NCBI GenBank assembly: GCA_041694635.1
Contig: JBDNHI010000037.1
Span: 1-25,182 of the forward strand
DNA from: UBA969 sp041694635
Lineage (GTDB): Bacteria; Planctomycetota; Planctomycetia; Gemmatales; Gemmataceae
Length of the DNA: 25,182 nt
Reading direction: 5' to 3'
Shown: in pieces, positions 16,113-23,918 of the stretch
How the letters are laid out: each line of letters opens with the position of its first letter
How positions within the stretch are numbered: position 1 is the first letter of the stretch
Notes under the pieces: generated by a model
Database searches by the model: none
What the model was told of the DNA's origin: nothing
Seen by the model: the letters and a program-made list of their open reading frames with translations, nothing else
Position numbers and translations under genes: made by a program

Positions 16113-17219
16113 ATGACTCTAGGATTTCTGGGATGGGGAACTGCTGTTCCTGATTGTATTCTTTTGCAGGAAGAAGCCCTCAACCTTGCTTGTTTGCTTT
16201 GCGCCCAAACCGAAGAGCAATTAACTTGGCTACCCAACCTTTACAACCACACCGGAATTAAGACTCGAAGAATTGTTCTTGATAGAAATATCATCGAAGA
16301 TATATTCCAGAAAAAAAACACCTCCCAATCACCCTTCCTTCCAACTGGAAACCTCAACGACCGTGGGCCAACCACGGCCCAGCGGATGGAACATTACCAA
16401 CGATTAGGAACGCCACTTGCAATCGAAGCTTCAAAACGAGCAATCGATGATGCAAAGGTAGAAGGTGAAGAATGTACACACCTTATCACGGTCACTTGTA
16501 CAGGCTTTTTTGCCCCCGGTTTCGATTACCACTTAATCAAAAATCTGAACCTTAATCTTGGCATTTCTCGAACGCAAATCGGTTTTATGGGGTGCCACGG
16601 GTCTCTTAATGGCTTGCGCGTTGCGCACGCTTTTGTCAAAAGCCAACCAAGTGCAAAAGTTATTCTTTCATCTTTAGAGCTTTGTAGTTTGCATTATCAT
16701 TACGGCTGGGATCCTCAAAAAATCGTCGCTAACTCTTTATTTGCAGATGGTGCCGCTTCTGTGGTTCTAGGTGCCCCCGACCCTTATTGCAAAAAAACTT
16801 GGAATCTTGCCTCTTCTGGATCTTTTATTCTACCCGATTCTTCAAACGCAATGACTTGGGAAATTGGTGACTTTGGCTTTGATATGACCCTTGCAAAACA
16901 AGTTCCTGGCCTGATACAGAAATATTTAAAACCTTGGTTAGAATCGTGGTTAAATCAAAGTGGTTTGAAATGCAAAGAAATAAATTCTTGGGCTCTTCAC
17001 CCAGGTGGCCCAAGAATTTTAAGCGCTATCGAAGAAGCTCTCGAACTTCCCCCAGAAGCCTCGGCTTTCTCAAGAAAAATTCTTGCAGCTTATGGAAATA
17101 TGTCAAGCGCAACCCTACTATTCATTTTGAAAAAAATGGCAGAGTCTAACGCAAAAAGGCCTTGCGTAGCACTTGGGTTTGGGCCTGGGCTTGCAGTTGA
17201 AGCTGCTCTTTTCCTGTAA
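16113..17219 (+). CDS. Type III polyketide synthase (chalcone/stilbene-synthase family)
   Basis: This homodimeric thiolase-fold enzyme extends an acyl-CoA starter with malonyl-CoA and cyclises the product to a pyrone, resorcinol or similar ring. Its 368 residues match the family. The triad is C161 (IGFMGCHGS), H296 (WALHPGGP) and N329 (AAYGNMSSAT). Its ribosome-binding site AAGGA overlaps the upstream stop, so it is coupled to the FAD-enzyme gene. By analogy with bacterial type III PKS / methyltransferase sets (for example bpsA-bpsB in Bacillus) and the planctomycete triad, an alkylpyrone or alkylresorcinol lipid is likely, but chain length and ring type are not readable here. Two copies of TAAACCTTTTT follow the gene (17217, 17250); there is no clear terminator before gatB on the other strand. 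Confidence 0.93.
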   Translation: MTLGFLGWGTAVPDCILLQEEALNLACLLCAQTEEQLTWLPNLYNHTGIKTRRIVLDRNIIEDIFQKKNTSQSPFLPTGNLNDRGPTTAQRMEHYQRLGTPLAIEASKRAIDDAKVEGEECTHLITVTCTGFFAPGFDYHLIKNLNLNLGISRTQIGFMGCHGSLNGLRVAHAFVKSQPSAKVILSSLELCSLHYHYGWDPQKIVANSLFADGAASVVLGAPDPYCKKTWNLASSGSFILPDSSNAMTWEIGDFGFDMTLAKQVPGLIQKYLKPWLESWLNQSGLKCKEINSWALHPGGPRILSAIEEALELPPEASAFSRKILAAYGNMSSATLLFILKKMAESNAKRPCVALGFGPGLAVEAALFL

Positions 17220-17265
17220 ACCTTTTTTTACTTCTACCAACAATTTCTATAAACCTTTTTCAACT

Positions 17266-18762
17266 TTATTCAACAGGATCTTTCGCTTCTGCTAGTTCCT
17301 TTAAAACGATTTCCTGCACCGTTTCCATCTTGGCCATACCTTTGGTTTCTTTCATCACCATACCCTTGATTGCATCAGCAGCTTTTACTTTACCTTTTTT
17401 GAAATCGATAACAGCTTTTGGGTTTGATGCAATTGCCCTACGAATGATGTCGGTAATCTGCACCACATCTCCAACCACTTTAAACCCAAGGGCATCAATA
17501 GCAACCTTGGGGTCTTCCCCCGTTACAAGCATTCGAGCATAAACTTCCCTTGCCCTTTGCATATTTAGGCCAATAAGCTGCACCTCTTTAATAAGACTAG
17601 CAAGCTTATCCGTTGAAAGAACAAAGTCTTGGATTTCTATTTTCTGATCATTTAAGGTATTAAAAACTTGGTTGGTGATCCAATTGCAAGCAGCTTTGGC
17701 ATCGCCACACTTTTTCGCGGTTTCTTCAAAAAATGATACAAACTTTTTCCCTTGTCGAACTAAAACCGAAGCATCGTATTCGCTTAAACCATAACTGCTG
17801 GCAAGGCGAATTCTACACGCCGCGGGTAATTCGCTCATACCAGCAAGAACTTCAGCAACAACTTGCCTGCTTACTTTCACGAAAACCAAATCAGGTTCGG
17901 GAAAATAACGATAGTCTGATGCTTCTTCTTTTCTGCGTTGAATAACAGTAACTCCCTTAGGGTCATCCCACCCTGCAGTTGTCTTTGGTATTTCGCCAAA
18001 GCGTTTACCATCTTTCTGAAACTGTTCATACTGGCGCTGCGCTTCGTATTTAATTGCTCTTTCAACTGCCCTAAAACTATTTAAATTTTTAACTTCAACA
18101 ATTGGGGTTGCTGCTATTGTGCCATCGGGCAGCACTATATGAACATTTACATTCGCATCGCATCTTAAACTTCCTTCTTGCATCTCACAGTCAGAAATTT
18201 CAAGTTCCTTTAATAGCAACCTAAGTTCTTCAAGATAAGACCGAGCCTCTTCGCCTGTCGATAGGTCGGGCTGGCTTACAATTTCAACCAAAGGGGTACC
18301 CGTACGGTTAAGGTCAACCTTAGAATCAGCACCTTTTCCAGTATCATCGTGCATAGACTTACCAGCATCTTCTTCAAGGTGGGCACGAATAATGCCAACT
18401 CTTTTTACCCCTTGAGGCGTATCTATTTCCAGATAACCATTGCTAGAAAAAGGAAGATCATACTGACTAATCTGATAATTTTTGGGTAGGTCTGGGTAAT
18501 AATAATTCTTTCGATCCCATTTTGTAAATTCTGCAATGCTACAGTTAAGGGCTAGTGCAGCTTTCAATGCTAAGTCGAATGCCCTCTTATTCATTACAGG
18601 TAAAACCCCTGGCATCCCAATACAAACAGGGCAGGTTGATGAATTTGGGGGTAGACCGAACTTTGTGCTGCAACCACAAAATAATTTGGTTTTAGTTAAA
18701 AGTTGAACATGGACTTCTAACCCAACAACGGTTTTAAATAAAACTTCAACTGCATTTACCAT
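17266..18762 (-). CDS. gatB: Aspartyl/glutamyl-tRNA(Asn/Gln) amidotransferase subunit B
   Basis: GatB is the kinase/tRNA-binding subunit of GatCAB, which converts misacylated Glu-tRNA(Gln) and/or Asp-tRNA(Asn) to the amide form. The 498 residues fit the family. The N-terminal signature TVVGLEVHVQL (11-21) and the zinc cysteines C29, C31, C44 and C47 are intact, as are DRKNYYYPDLPKNYQISQ and the LRCDANV motif. A C-terminal YqeY-like helical domain occupies about 350-498. gatA and gatC are not adjacent, which is common. The ATG at 18762 is preceded by an AAAGAGA ribosome-binding site. It converges with the PKS gene across a 46-base gap. Confidence 0.97.
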   Translation of the reverse strand: MVNAVEVLFKTVVGLEVHVQLLTKTKLFCGCSTKFGLPPNSSTCPVCIGMPGVLPVMNKRAFDLALKAALALNCSIAEFTKWDRKNYYYPDLPKNYQISQYDLPFSSNGYLEIDTPQGVKRVGIIRAHLEEDAGKSMHDDTGKGADSKVDLNRTGTPLVEIVSQPDLSTGEEARSYLEELRLLLKELEISDCEMQEGSLRCDANVNVHIVLPDGTIAATPIVEVKNLNSFRAVERAIKYEAQRQYEQFQKDGKRFGEIPKTTAGWDDPKGVTVIQRRKEEASDYRYFPEPDLVFVKVSRQVVAEVLAGMSELPAACRIRLASSYGLSEYDASVLVRQGKKFVSFFEETAKKCGDAKAACNWITNQVFNTLNDQKIEIQDFVLSTDKLASLIKEVQLIGLNMQRAREVYARMLVTGEDPKVAIDALGFKVVGDVVQITDIIRRAIASNPKAVIDFKKGKVKAADAIKGMVMKETKGMAKMETVQEIVLKELAEAKDPVE

Positions 18763-18856
18763 AGAAATCTCTTTAAATAATAATGATAAAACGATCTTAT
18801 CTTATTTTATTTGATTTTTGAAAAGTTTCTAAAAGAATACGGCATAGAAATGAAAA

Positions 18857-18881
18857 CAACCCAGGATTTAAGCCTGGGTTG
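18857..18881 (-). terminator. Intrinsic terminator of the small secreted protein gene
   Basis: CAACCCAGG (18857-18865) and CCTGGGTTG (18873-18881) form a nine-bp stem with a seven-base loop. On the minus strand the stem ends in TTTT, 18 bases after the stop of the gene at 18899. This is a good factor-independent terminator. Confidence 0.8.
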
Positions 18882-18898
18882 CTAAAAACAATCAACTT

Positions 18899-19219
18899 TT
18901 ACTTTGTGGTTTTTTTCGGATCAGTGGTTTCACCGGTTCGAATTTCCTTAAGTCTAGTTTTCTGTTCTTCGGTTAACACCGCTTCCACTTCTGACTTCTC
19001 TTTGGTTTTCAGCTCTTTAAGCTGTTTTTCAAAGTCGGCACCTTTGGTGCGGTAGTCCGTTTGGATCTTGTAAATCTTCTGAACTTGATCATCACGGAGG
19101 CCAAGCTTCTTAAACTGGGCGGGAAGTTGACCCTTGGCTTTTTCATCGGCTGCGCCTAAAAGGCAAACCATTGACAAAAACAAACACAAGGATAGCATCT
19201 TCATCGAATAAAAACGCAT
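18899..19219 (-). CDS. Small secreted helical protein, Spy/CpxP-like in layout
   Basis: This 106-residue exported protein begins at the ATG at 19219, preceded at eight bases by GGAGG; a frame that opens five codons earlier lacks such a site. The signal peptide is about 1-24 (MLSLCLFLSMVCLLGAADE). The mature part is highly charged and helical: KLGLRDDQVQKIYKIQTDYR, then a lysine/glutamate-rich segment (EKQLKELKTKEKSEVEAVL), then LTEEQKTRLKEI and a Thr/Lys-rich tail. LTxxQ-type repeats and this size recall Spy/CpxP periplasmic chaperones, but similarity is by layout only. It is a single gene with its own terminator at 18857-18881. Confidence 0.75.
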   Translation of the reverse strand: MRFYSMKMLSLCLFLSMVCLLGAADEKAKGQLPAQFKKLGLRDDQVQKIYKIQTDYRTKGADFEKQLKELKTKEKSEVEAVLTEEQKTRLKEIRTGETTDPKKTTK

Positions 19220-20006
19220 GTGGGCGTCCTCCAAAAAATTCCTCCAACTCTTGGAATATAGGCATAAAACTTTTCTATGCCAGACTTATACGATAGCATT
19301 ATGAATAATCACTGCAACTAATTTTATTTAAATTTTTGATATTTTTATCTTTATACTATTTGTATCATTTTTTTTAAATCCTAAACTTTATATCCAACCA
19401 TTTTTCTTTTCACATCCTTATTATGAAAGGCAACTACAAAGTTGTCGAATGGCTTAATAAAACCATTTCCATTGGAATTACATCAATCGTCTGAACCTAT
19501 GTATAATCCAAAAATGTCCCGAAATCAGGGCTTTAGTTTGCTTGCTGCAAAGTATTATGAAAAATCGATAGGTAAATGAGACATGCCGTAAAACTTATCA
19601 ATCGTATCTTTTTTCTTAAAGAAGTCACAGAAATCGCTTGTTAATATGTCATTCGAAATGAAAACCAATGTTTCCTAGCAATTCAAATTTAACCTTAGTT
19701 GCGAAAATAAATGGGTCTAAGTTTACAAACACTGCTTGCTTCTGTTTAATGTCGAAGTCCAGAAAAAGAGTCAGTCCTTTAAATTCAAGCAAGAGGTTGC
19801 GCAGCAGAAATTTGAAGGCATTTCATTTTTATACTGTTTTAAAATATTGAATGAACGCCTATTATTAAGATTCAGTGTCATCAAATTTTCTTATTTATAC
19901 CTTTATTTCCAAAATGTTCTCTTTTCTTCCCTTTCCCATTGAAATAGTACTTTTTCAGTTCTATTATAATAATGTATCTTTCTTCTTTATTTCTTAGCAG
20001 GCTTTT
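19220..20006. other. 787-base gap with no convincing gene; isc promoter region at its right end
   Basis: This is the longest gene-free stretch in the isc region. It is AT-rich and has only short frames on both strands. On the minus strand, two frames between roughly 19824 and 19550 (ending near 19653 and near 19554) together read like pieces of a protein, offset by one frame and without a start codon. They may be a decayed gene or chance. The right end (19943-19970) carries the likely control region of the isc operon. I see no tRNA-like fold and no clear mobile-element ends. Confidence 0.5.
19943..19970 (+). promoter_or_regulatory. Candidate isc promoter and IscR/Rrf2-type operator
   Basis: A near-perfect dyad, AATAGTAC (19943-19950) and GTTCTATT (19958-19965) with a seven-base spacer, touches a perfect -10 box TATAAT at 19965-19970. 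Transcription would start near 19977, leaving about 30 bases before the iscR ATG. The core ATAG..ACT.....AGT..CTAT recalls the type 1 IscR site, with shorter inner spacers. A clear -35 box at the usual spacing is missing (TTGAAA lies 20 bases away). Autorepression by the adjacent Rrf2 protein is an inference. Confidence 0.5.
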
Positions 20007-20471
20007 ATGTCTTTCTTCAGCCGAAAAATGGATTACGCACTCCTTGTGCTTTCCCACCTGCATAATCAAAAAGATGGGGCTTCTGCTAGGGAAATTTCTT
20101 CCAAGTTTGGTATCAGCAGACCTTTCCTTGCTAACATAATGAAAACTCTATGTCACCACGGTTACCTAAGTAGTAGCCGTGGCGTACATGGTGGATATGT
20201 TCTTATTCGTAAACCTAACGAAATTTCGCTTTCTGATATTATGAATTCGCTTGATGAAACTTTTCATCTTACTGACTGTAGTAAAGATGCCGAAAAACAG
20301 ACTTGTTCTGCTCGAACTTTCTGCCCCATTCGAACTGGAATGAGCAGCGTGCATAATCGTATCCGTTTTATTCTCAGTGATGTTACTTTAGCTGATATTC
20401 TTGATCCCGTTCGCCCTGATAATTCGACTCAATTTGGTCTCGATCTTGTTGCTCTTGGAACTGTTAAATAA
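20007..20471 (+). CDS. iscR: Rrf2-family Fe-S-sensing transcriptional regulator (IscR-like)
   Basis: This 154-residue winged-helix regulator opens with FSRKMDYALLVLSHL and the recognition-helix region SAREISSKFGISRPFLANIMKTL, then the wing RGVHGGYVLIRKP, all typical of Rrf2 proteins. Three cysteines, C91, C100 and C106 (spacing CX8CX5C), are placed like the [2Fe-2S] ligands of IscR-type sensors. It heads iscS-iscU-iscA with a 26-base gap, so it most likely senses cluster supply and represses its own operon. A candidate operator at 19943-19965 fits that. The ribosome-binding site is AGCAGG at five bases. It could equally be called SufR/RsrR-like; the operon context is the reason for the symbol. 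Confidence 0.85.
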   Translation: MSFFSRKMDYALLVLSHLHNQKDGASAREISSKFGISRPFLANIMKTLCHHGYLSSSRGVHGGYVLIRKPNEISLSDIMNSLDETFHLTDCSKDAEKQTCSARTFCPIRTGMSSVHNRIRFILSDVTLADILDPVRPDNSTQFGLDLVALGTVK

Positions 20472-20497
20472 TTTTATAATTTGGAGAACTTTTATAT

Positions 20498-21715
20498 ATG
20501 TTTAAGCTACCGGTTTATATGGATAATAATTCGACTACTCGAACCGATCCTCGCGTTCTTGAAGCAATGATGCCTTATTTCACCGAAAAATTCGGAAACT
20601 CCGCAAGCCGTAATCATGCTTATGGTTGGGAATCCGAGGAAGGAGTTGATCTTGCGCGCGAACAAGTTGGTAGCCTCATTAATTCATCCTCTAAAGAAAT
20701 CATCTTTACTAGTGGTGCCACCGAAAGCAACAATCTTGCAATCAAGGGTGTTGCTTCAATGTACAAGAAAAAAGGCAACCATATTATTTCCGCAGTAACC
20801 GAGCACAAGGCAGTTATTGACACTTGCATGCGCCTTGAACGCGATGGATGCAAAGTTACCTTTCTTCCCGTAGATAAATTCGGCCTCGTTTCCCCACAAC
20901 AAGTTGCGGATGCAATCACCGACAAAACCATTCTTGTAAGCATAATGGCTGCAAATAATGAGATCGGCACGATTCATCCTATGAAGGAAATTGGCGCCAT
21001 CTGCAAAGCTAAAGGCGTTCTTTTTCATACCGATGCTACACAAACTGTGGGTAAAATCCCCATGGATGTTGAAGAAATGGGTATTGATCTTCTTAGTATG
21101 ACCGCCCATAAAATGTATGGCCCTAAAGGCATTGGCGCCCTTTATGTTCGAAGGAAAGACCCGCGTGTTCGACTCGATGCTATGGTTGATGGCGGTGGCC
21201 ATGAACGTGGTATGCGCAGCGGAACCCTAAATGTTACGGGTATTGTAGGCATGGGTATGGCTGCTGAAATTTGCCGTAAGGAAATGCACACCGAATCTGA
21301 ACGACTTCTTAAACTTCGAAACAGGCTTCATAAGGGTATCACCGATAAACTTGAAGATGCCTACCTTAACGGACATCCTGTTCACCGACTTCCAGGCAAC
21401 CTTAACATCAGCTTTGCTTTTGTTGAAGGCGAAGGGCTTATGATGGGGATTAAAGATGTTGCGGTTAGCTCGGGTTCTGCTTGCACTTCCGCAAGCCTTG
21501 AACCTAGCTATGTGCTTAAGGCCCTTGGCCTAGGCGATGAGCTTGCCCATAGCAGTATTCGCTTTGGTTTAGGCCGCTTTAATACCGAAGAAGAAGTTGA
21601 TTTCGTAATGAATGATGTCGTTCGGGCGGTTAATCACCTTCGCGATATGAGCCCTCTTTACGAAATGCACCGCCAAGGCATCGACCTCAAAACCGTGCAA
21701 TGGGCTGCACATTAG
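20498..21715 (+). CDS. iscS: Cysteine desulfurase
   Basis: IscS is a PLP-dependent class V aminotransferase-fold enzyme that takes sulfur from cysteine and delivers it as persulfide to IscU. The 405 residues match the group I (IscS/NifS) form. The N-terminus YMDNNSTTRTDPRV, the TSGATESNN segment (71-79), the PLP lysine K205 in TAHKMYGPKG, and the catalytic cysteine C329 on the long flexible loop SSGSACTSASLEPSYVL are all present. The long loop separates it from SufS-type enzymes. It lies between the Fe-S regulator and the scaffold gene, so its role in the ISC machinery is secure. Coding is rich in GAT/GAA/CTT codons, unlike the more AT-rich hscB downstream. Confidence 0.97.
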   Translation: MFKLPVYMDNNSTTRTDPRVLEAMMPYFTEKFGNSASRNHAYGWESEEGVDLAREQVGSLINSSSKEIIFTSGATESNNLAIKGVASMYKKKGNHIISAVTEHKAVIDTCMRLERDGCKVTFLPVDKFGLVSPQQVADAITDKTILVSIMAANNEIGTIHPMKEIGAICKAKGVLFHTDATQTVGKIPMDVEEMGIDLLSMTAHKMYGPKGIGALYVRRKDPRVRLDAMVDGGGHERGMRSGTLNVTGIVGMGMAAEICRKEMHTESERLLKLRNRLHKGITDKLEDAYLNGHPVHRLPGNLNISFAFVEGEGLMMGIKDVAVSSGSACTSASLEPSYVLKALGLGDELAHSSIRFGLGRFNTEEEVDFVMNDVVRAVNHLRDMSPLYEMHRQGIDLKTVQWAAH

Positions 21716-21763
21716 TTTCTTAAGTTTGCTTTACTATAATTTTATTCTCAGGAGGATTTCATA

Positions 21764-22171
21764 ATGGCATATAGCAATAAAGTTCTTGATCACTTTAATA
21801 ATCCACGCAATGTTGGTAGTTTCGACCGAGACGACCCTTCGGTTGGTACTGGCATTGTTGGCGCTCCAGAGTGTGGCGATGTTATGAAACTGCAAATTAA
21901 GGTTAATCCACTTACTGGATTAATCGAAGATGCCAAGTTTAAAACTTTCGGGTGTGGCAGCGCTATTGCTTCCAGCAGCCTCGCTACCGAGTGGGTCAAA
22001 GGAAAATCCATTGACGAAGCTCTTGGAATCCGCAATACTGAAATAGTGGAAGAGTTGGCTCTTCCACCCGTGAAGGTTCATTGCTCTGTACTTGCAGAAG
22101 ATGCAATCAAGGCTGCAATTAAAAATCTTCAAGATAAACAAGCCACCGTTTCTCAGACTGTTAACTCGTAG
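21764..22171 (+). CDS. iscU: Fe-S cluster assembly scaffold IscU
   Basis: IscU holds a nascent [2Fe-2S] cluster built with sulfur from IscS and passes it on with HscA/HscB. The 135 residues show the three ligand cysteines C37, C64 and C107, the conserved aspartate D39 (PECGDVM), H106, and the LPPVK motif (100-104) that Hsp70 HscA recognises. The motif argues for the ISC rather than the SUF type of scaffold. A near-consensus AGGAGG lies eight bases before the ATG, the strongest ribosome-binding site in the operon, which fits a protein needed in excess. A short variable tail (NLQDKQATVSQTVNS) follows the core. Confidence 0.97.
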   Translation: MAYSNKVLDHFNNPRNVGSFDRDDPSVGTGIVGAPECGDVMKLQIKVNPLTGLIEDAKFKTFGCGSAIASSSLATEWVKGKSIDEALGIRNTEIVEELALPPVKVHCSVLAEDAIKAAIKNLQDKQATVSQTVNS

Positions 22172-22211
22172 TTCACTGGTTTTTCTTTTTTATATCACAG
22201 GAGTTTTTCAT

Positions 22212-22556
22212 ATGCCGATTACTTTGTCCCCTAAAGCTTCTAGCGAAGTTAAACGCATCGTTACCGACCAACGCCAAACTGGCGATTTTCCCGAAAAAGT
22301 TTATCTCCGACTTCGAGTCGTTGGTGGTGGCTGCTCGGGCTTCCAACACAAACTCGACCTCGACGAAAATATGAATGAAAAACTTGACGAAGTTTTTGAT
22401 ATTGATGGCGTTCCTATTGTCGTTGATAAGCGCAGCTTGATGTACCTTTCTGACGCCAATGTTGATTTTCACGATGACCTCAACAAACGAGGGTTCAGTA
22501 TTTCAAACCCAACCGCCAAGACCACCTGTGGTTGTGGCAGTTCATTCTCGATGTAA
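22212..22556 (+). CDS. iscA: A-type Fe-S carrier protein IscA
   Basis: This 114-residue HesB/IscA-type carrier receives or delivers Fe-S clusters. The three ligand cysteines are C41 (VVGGGCSGFQ) and C106/C108 (TTCGCGSSFSM) in the C-terminal signature. A frame opens earlier at 22092 within iscU, but the start at 22212 has AGGAG eight bases upstream and the normal family N-terminus (MPITLSPKA). IscA, ErpA and SufA cannot be told apart safely by eye; the symbol rests on the operon. It is the last gene before the terminator at 22575-22609. Confidence 0.92.
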   Translation: MPITLSPKASSEVKRIVTDQRQTGDFPEKVYLRLRVVGGGCSGFQHKLDLDENMNEKLDEVFDIDGVPIVVDKRSLMYLSDANVDFHDDLNKRGFSISNPTAKTTCGCGSSFSM

Positions 22557-22574
22557 TTTAAGTTTTACAGTAAA

Positions 22575-22609
22575 GGGGAAGCCTTCTGGAAAGCAGGGGC
22601 TTCCTTTTT
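22575..22609 (+). terminator. Intrinsic terminator after iscA, directly before hscB
   Basis: GGAAGCC (22577-22583) pairs with GGCTTCC (22598-22604), extended by G-U pairs, and six Ts follow. This is a good factor-independent terminator 18 bases after the iscA stop. It ends only about seven bases before the hscB ATG, and no ribosome-binding site fits between them. Confidence 0.8.
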
Positions 22610-22616
22610 TATAATT

Positions 22617-23123
22617 ATGGATTACTTTGAATTATTCTCTTTAGAAAAGTCATTTCGGCTGAACCTAGCCGAGCTTGAGGCCAAGTATTTAGAAACCAGC
22701 AAGAACTCCCACCCAGATTTCAACACTTCTTCCCCATTTGACCTAGAAATGCTCAAAAACAGTGCATTGGTCAATCTCGCTTATAACACGCTAAAACACC
22801 CTTTCTTGCGGGCTGAATACCTTCTTCTCTTAGAGGGGGGCAAAACTTCTGAACAAAACAGAATAGTTCCTCCAGAAATTCTTGATGAAGTAATGGAAAT
22901 TCGCTTTGATTTAGAATCTCAGCAAAATAATCACTTTATTCCTCCAAATCTTAAAAATAATTTAACTTCTAGGCTAATTTATTTCGAAGATAGATTGTTA
23001 ATTCTTTTTGAACAACTAAAATGTTCAATTCAGGTGGATAGAGAGAACTTACTAAACGAAATTAGGCTTTGCCTTAATTCAAGTAAGTACTTTCAAAACA
23101 TACTGGCAGAGATTGACAATTAG
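22617..23123 (+). CDS. hscB: Fe-S co-chaperone HscB (J-domain)
   Basis: HscB brings IscU to the Hsp70-type chaperone HscA and stimulates its ATPase for cluster transfer. The protein is 168 residues. The N-terminus MDYFELFSL is typical of HscB, the J-domain signature H32-P33-D34 is intact (NSHPDF), the helix III pattern LVNLAYNTLKHPFLRAEYLL is conserved, and the C-terminal three-helix region (about 80-165) is present. No other ATG fits the fold, so the start is secure even though no ribosome-binding site precedes it. It is more AT-rich than iscS/iscU, hinting at different expression constraints. hscA and fdx do not follow. Its stop codon TAG shares its last base with the tRNA-Val gene. Confidence 0.9.
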   Translation: MDYFELFSLEKSFRLNLAELEAKYLETSKNSHPDFNTSSPFDLEMLKNSALVNLAYNTLKHPFLRAEYLLLLEGGKTSEQNRIVPPEILDEVMEIRFDLESQQNNHFIPPNLKNNLTSRLIYFEDRLLILFEQLKCSIQVDRENLLNEIRLCLNSSKYFQNILAEIDN

Positions 23124-23585
23124 GGCGCTTAGCTCAGTTGGTAGAGCGGCATGCTTACACCGTGCGGGTCGGGGGTTCGAGTCCCTCAGCGCCCATTCAG
23201 TTGGTTTGCAAATAGTTGCAGGGATTGGCTTTAAGTCGCTAGTAGCAATAACTTTAGTCAAATCTTGCTGCTCCCGGCAACTCTCGACAACTACCTGCAG
23301 AACCGCATTTTGCACTTTTATTGCACTGCTTTTTGCACCGCTTTTTTCTGATGCATTATCAAACCATTTATTAGCATTCGCATAATCGGTATCGTCTATC
23401 TGAAGGTAATGATCTTTTGCAATGTTTGCACTATTCTCAAAGTAAGCTGAAGACAAATGGGTTGGCAACCCAACCCTAGAAAGCTCAGTCTGCCGACTGC
23501 TCCTCATATTTGCAAACAACTTCGGCCAAACTTTAAGGCCGGTTCTTTGGTGTCTGTTAGGTAAAACCTCTTCTTTAGAGGCATA
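23079..23585 (-). pseudogene. Degraded planctomycete-type tyrosine integrase, C-terminal part
   Basis: A minus-strand frame that is open from about 23585 down to the stop at 23079-23081 encodes only the C-terminal third of a phage-type integrase. The conserved part lies at about 23390-23560. It contains VWPKLFANMRSSRQTEL, which carries the second catalytic arginine region, and AKDHYLQIDD, with the nucleophile tyrosine position. The usual LG(H/N)S box before the tyrosine reads FENS, a sign of decay. A stop at 23586-23588 closes the frame upstream, and I find no N-terminal half, so the enzyme is broken. The tail reads through the antisense strand of tRNA-Val (peptide WALRDSNPRPARCKHAAL), a pattern I recognise from tRNA-inserted planctomycete elements. 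No ATG start exists. Confidence 0.75.
23123..23195 (+). tRNA. tRNA-Val(UAC)
   Basis: All arms fold: acceptor GGGCGCT / AGCGCCC, D-arm GCTC / GAGC, anticodon stem GCATG / CGTGC with one G-U pair around loop CTTACAC (anticodon TAC, reading GUA), and T-stem GGGGG / CCCTC with loop TTCGAGT. The length is 73 bases with discriminator A. The CCA end is not encoded. Its first base is the last base of the hscB stop codon, so it may be processed from the hscB transcript. It is also the probable integration site of the element to its right. Confidence 0.95.
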
Positions 23586-23918
23586 TCAATTCAATACCTC
23601 GAGGGAGAACAAGCAATGCTGATTAAAAGGAAACTCCAAAACAGAACAACCCTAGCGGAAGGTTACGCTGACTAAGTTATCCACTACACCTGCTCATCAG
23701 TTCCTCACACTTTTGCCAATCAAGTAATTGAAAACCTGATTGGATTGGCTATTTGGGCACCTGTACTTCATCGAACGGGCACCAAATTCCAGCAAAGGTG
23801 ACGGAGAGTCCAATATAAAAAACGCGATGACATTCATCAGGCGTTTCCCACCATCGGGTGCATCATGTTTTGCTGGAGTCGCCTGAAAAGTTTTGTTAGA
23901 ACTCCTAAGTCTGTAAGG

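Noticed and set aside
19668..19942. Two overlapping plus-strand frames of 60-68 codons before iscR
   Set aside because: No ribosome-binding site and no family resemblance, and they sit in AT-rich sequence where such lengths arise by chance.
20756..21202. 148-codon minus-strand frame
   Set aside because: Fully antisense to iscS, which has an intact PLP lysine and catalytic cysteine.
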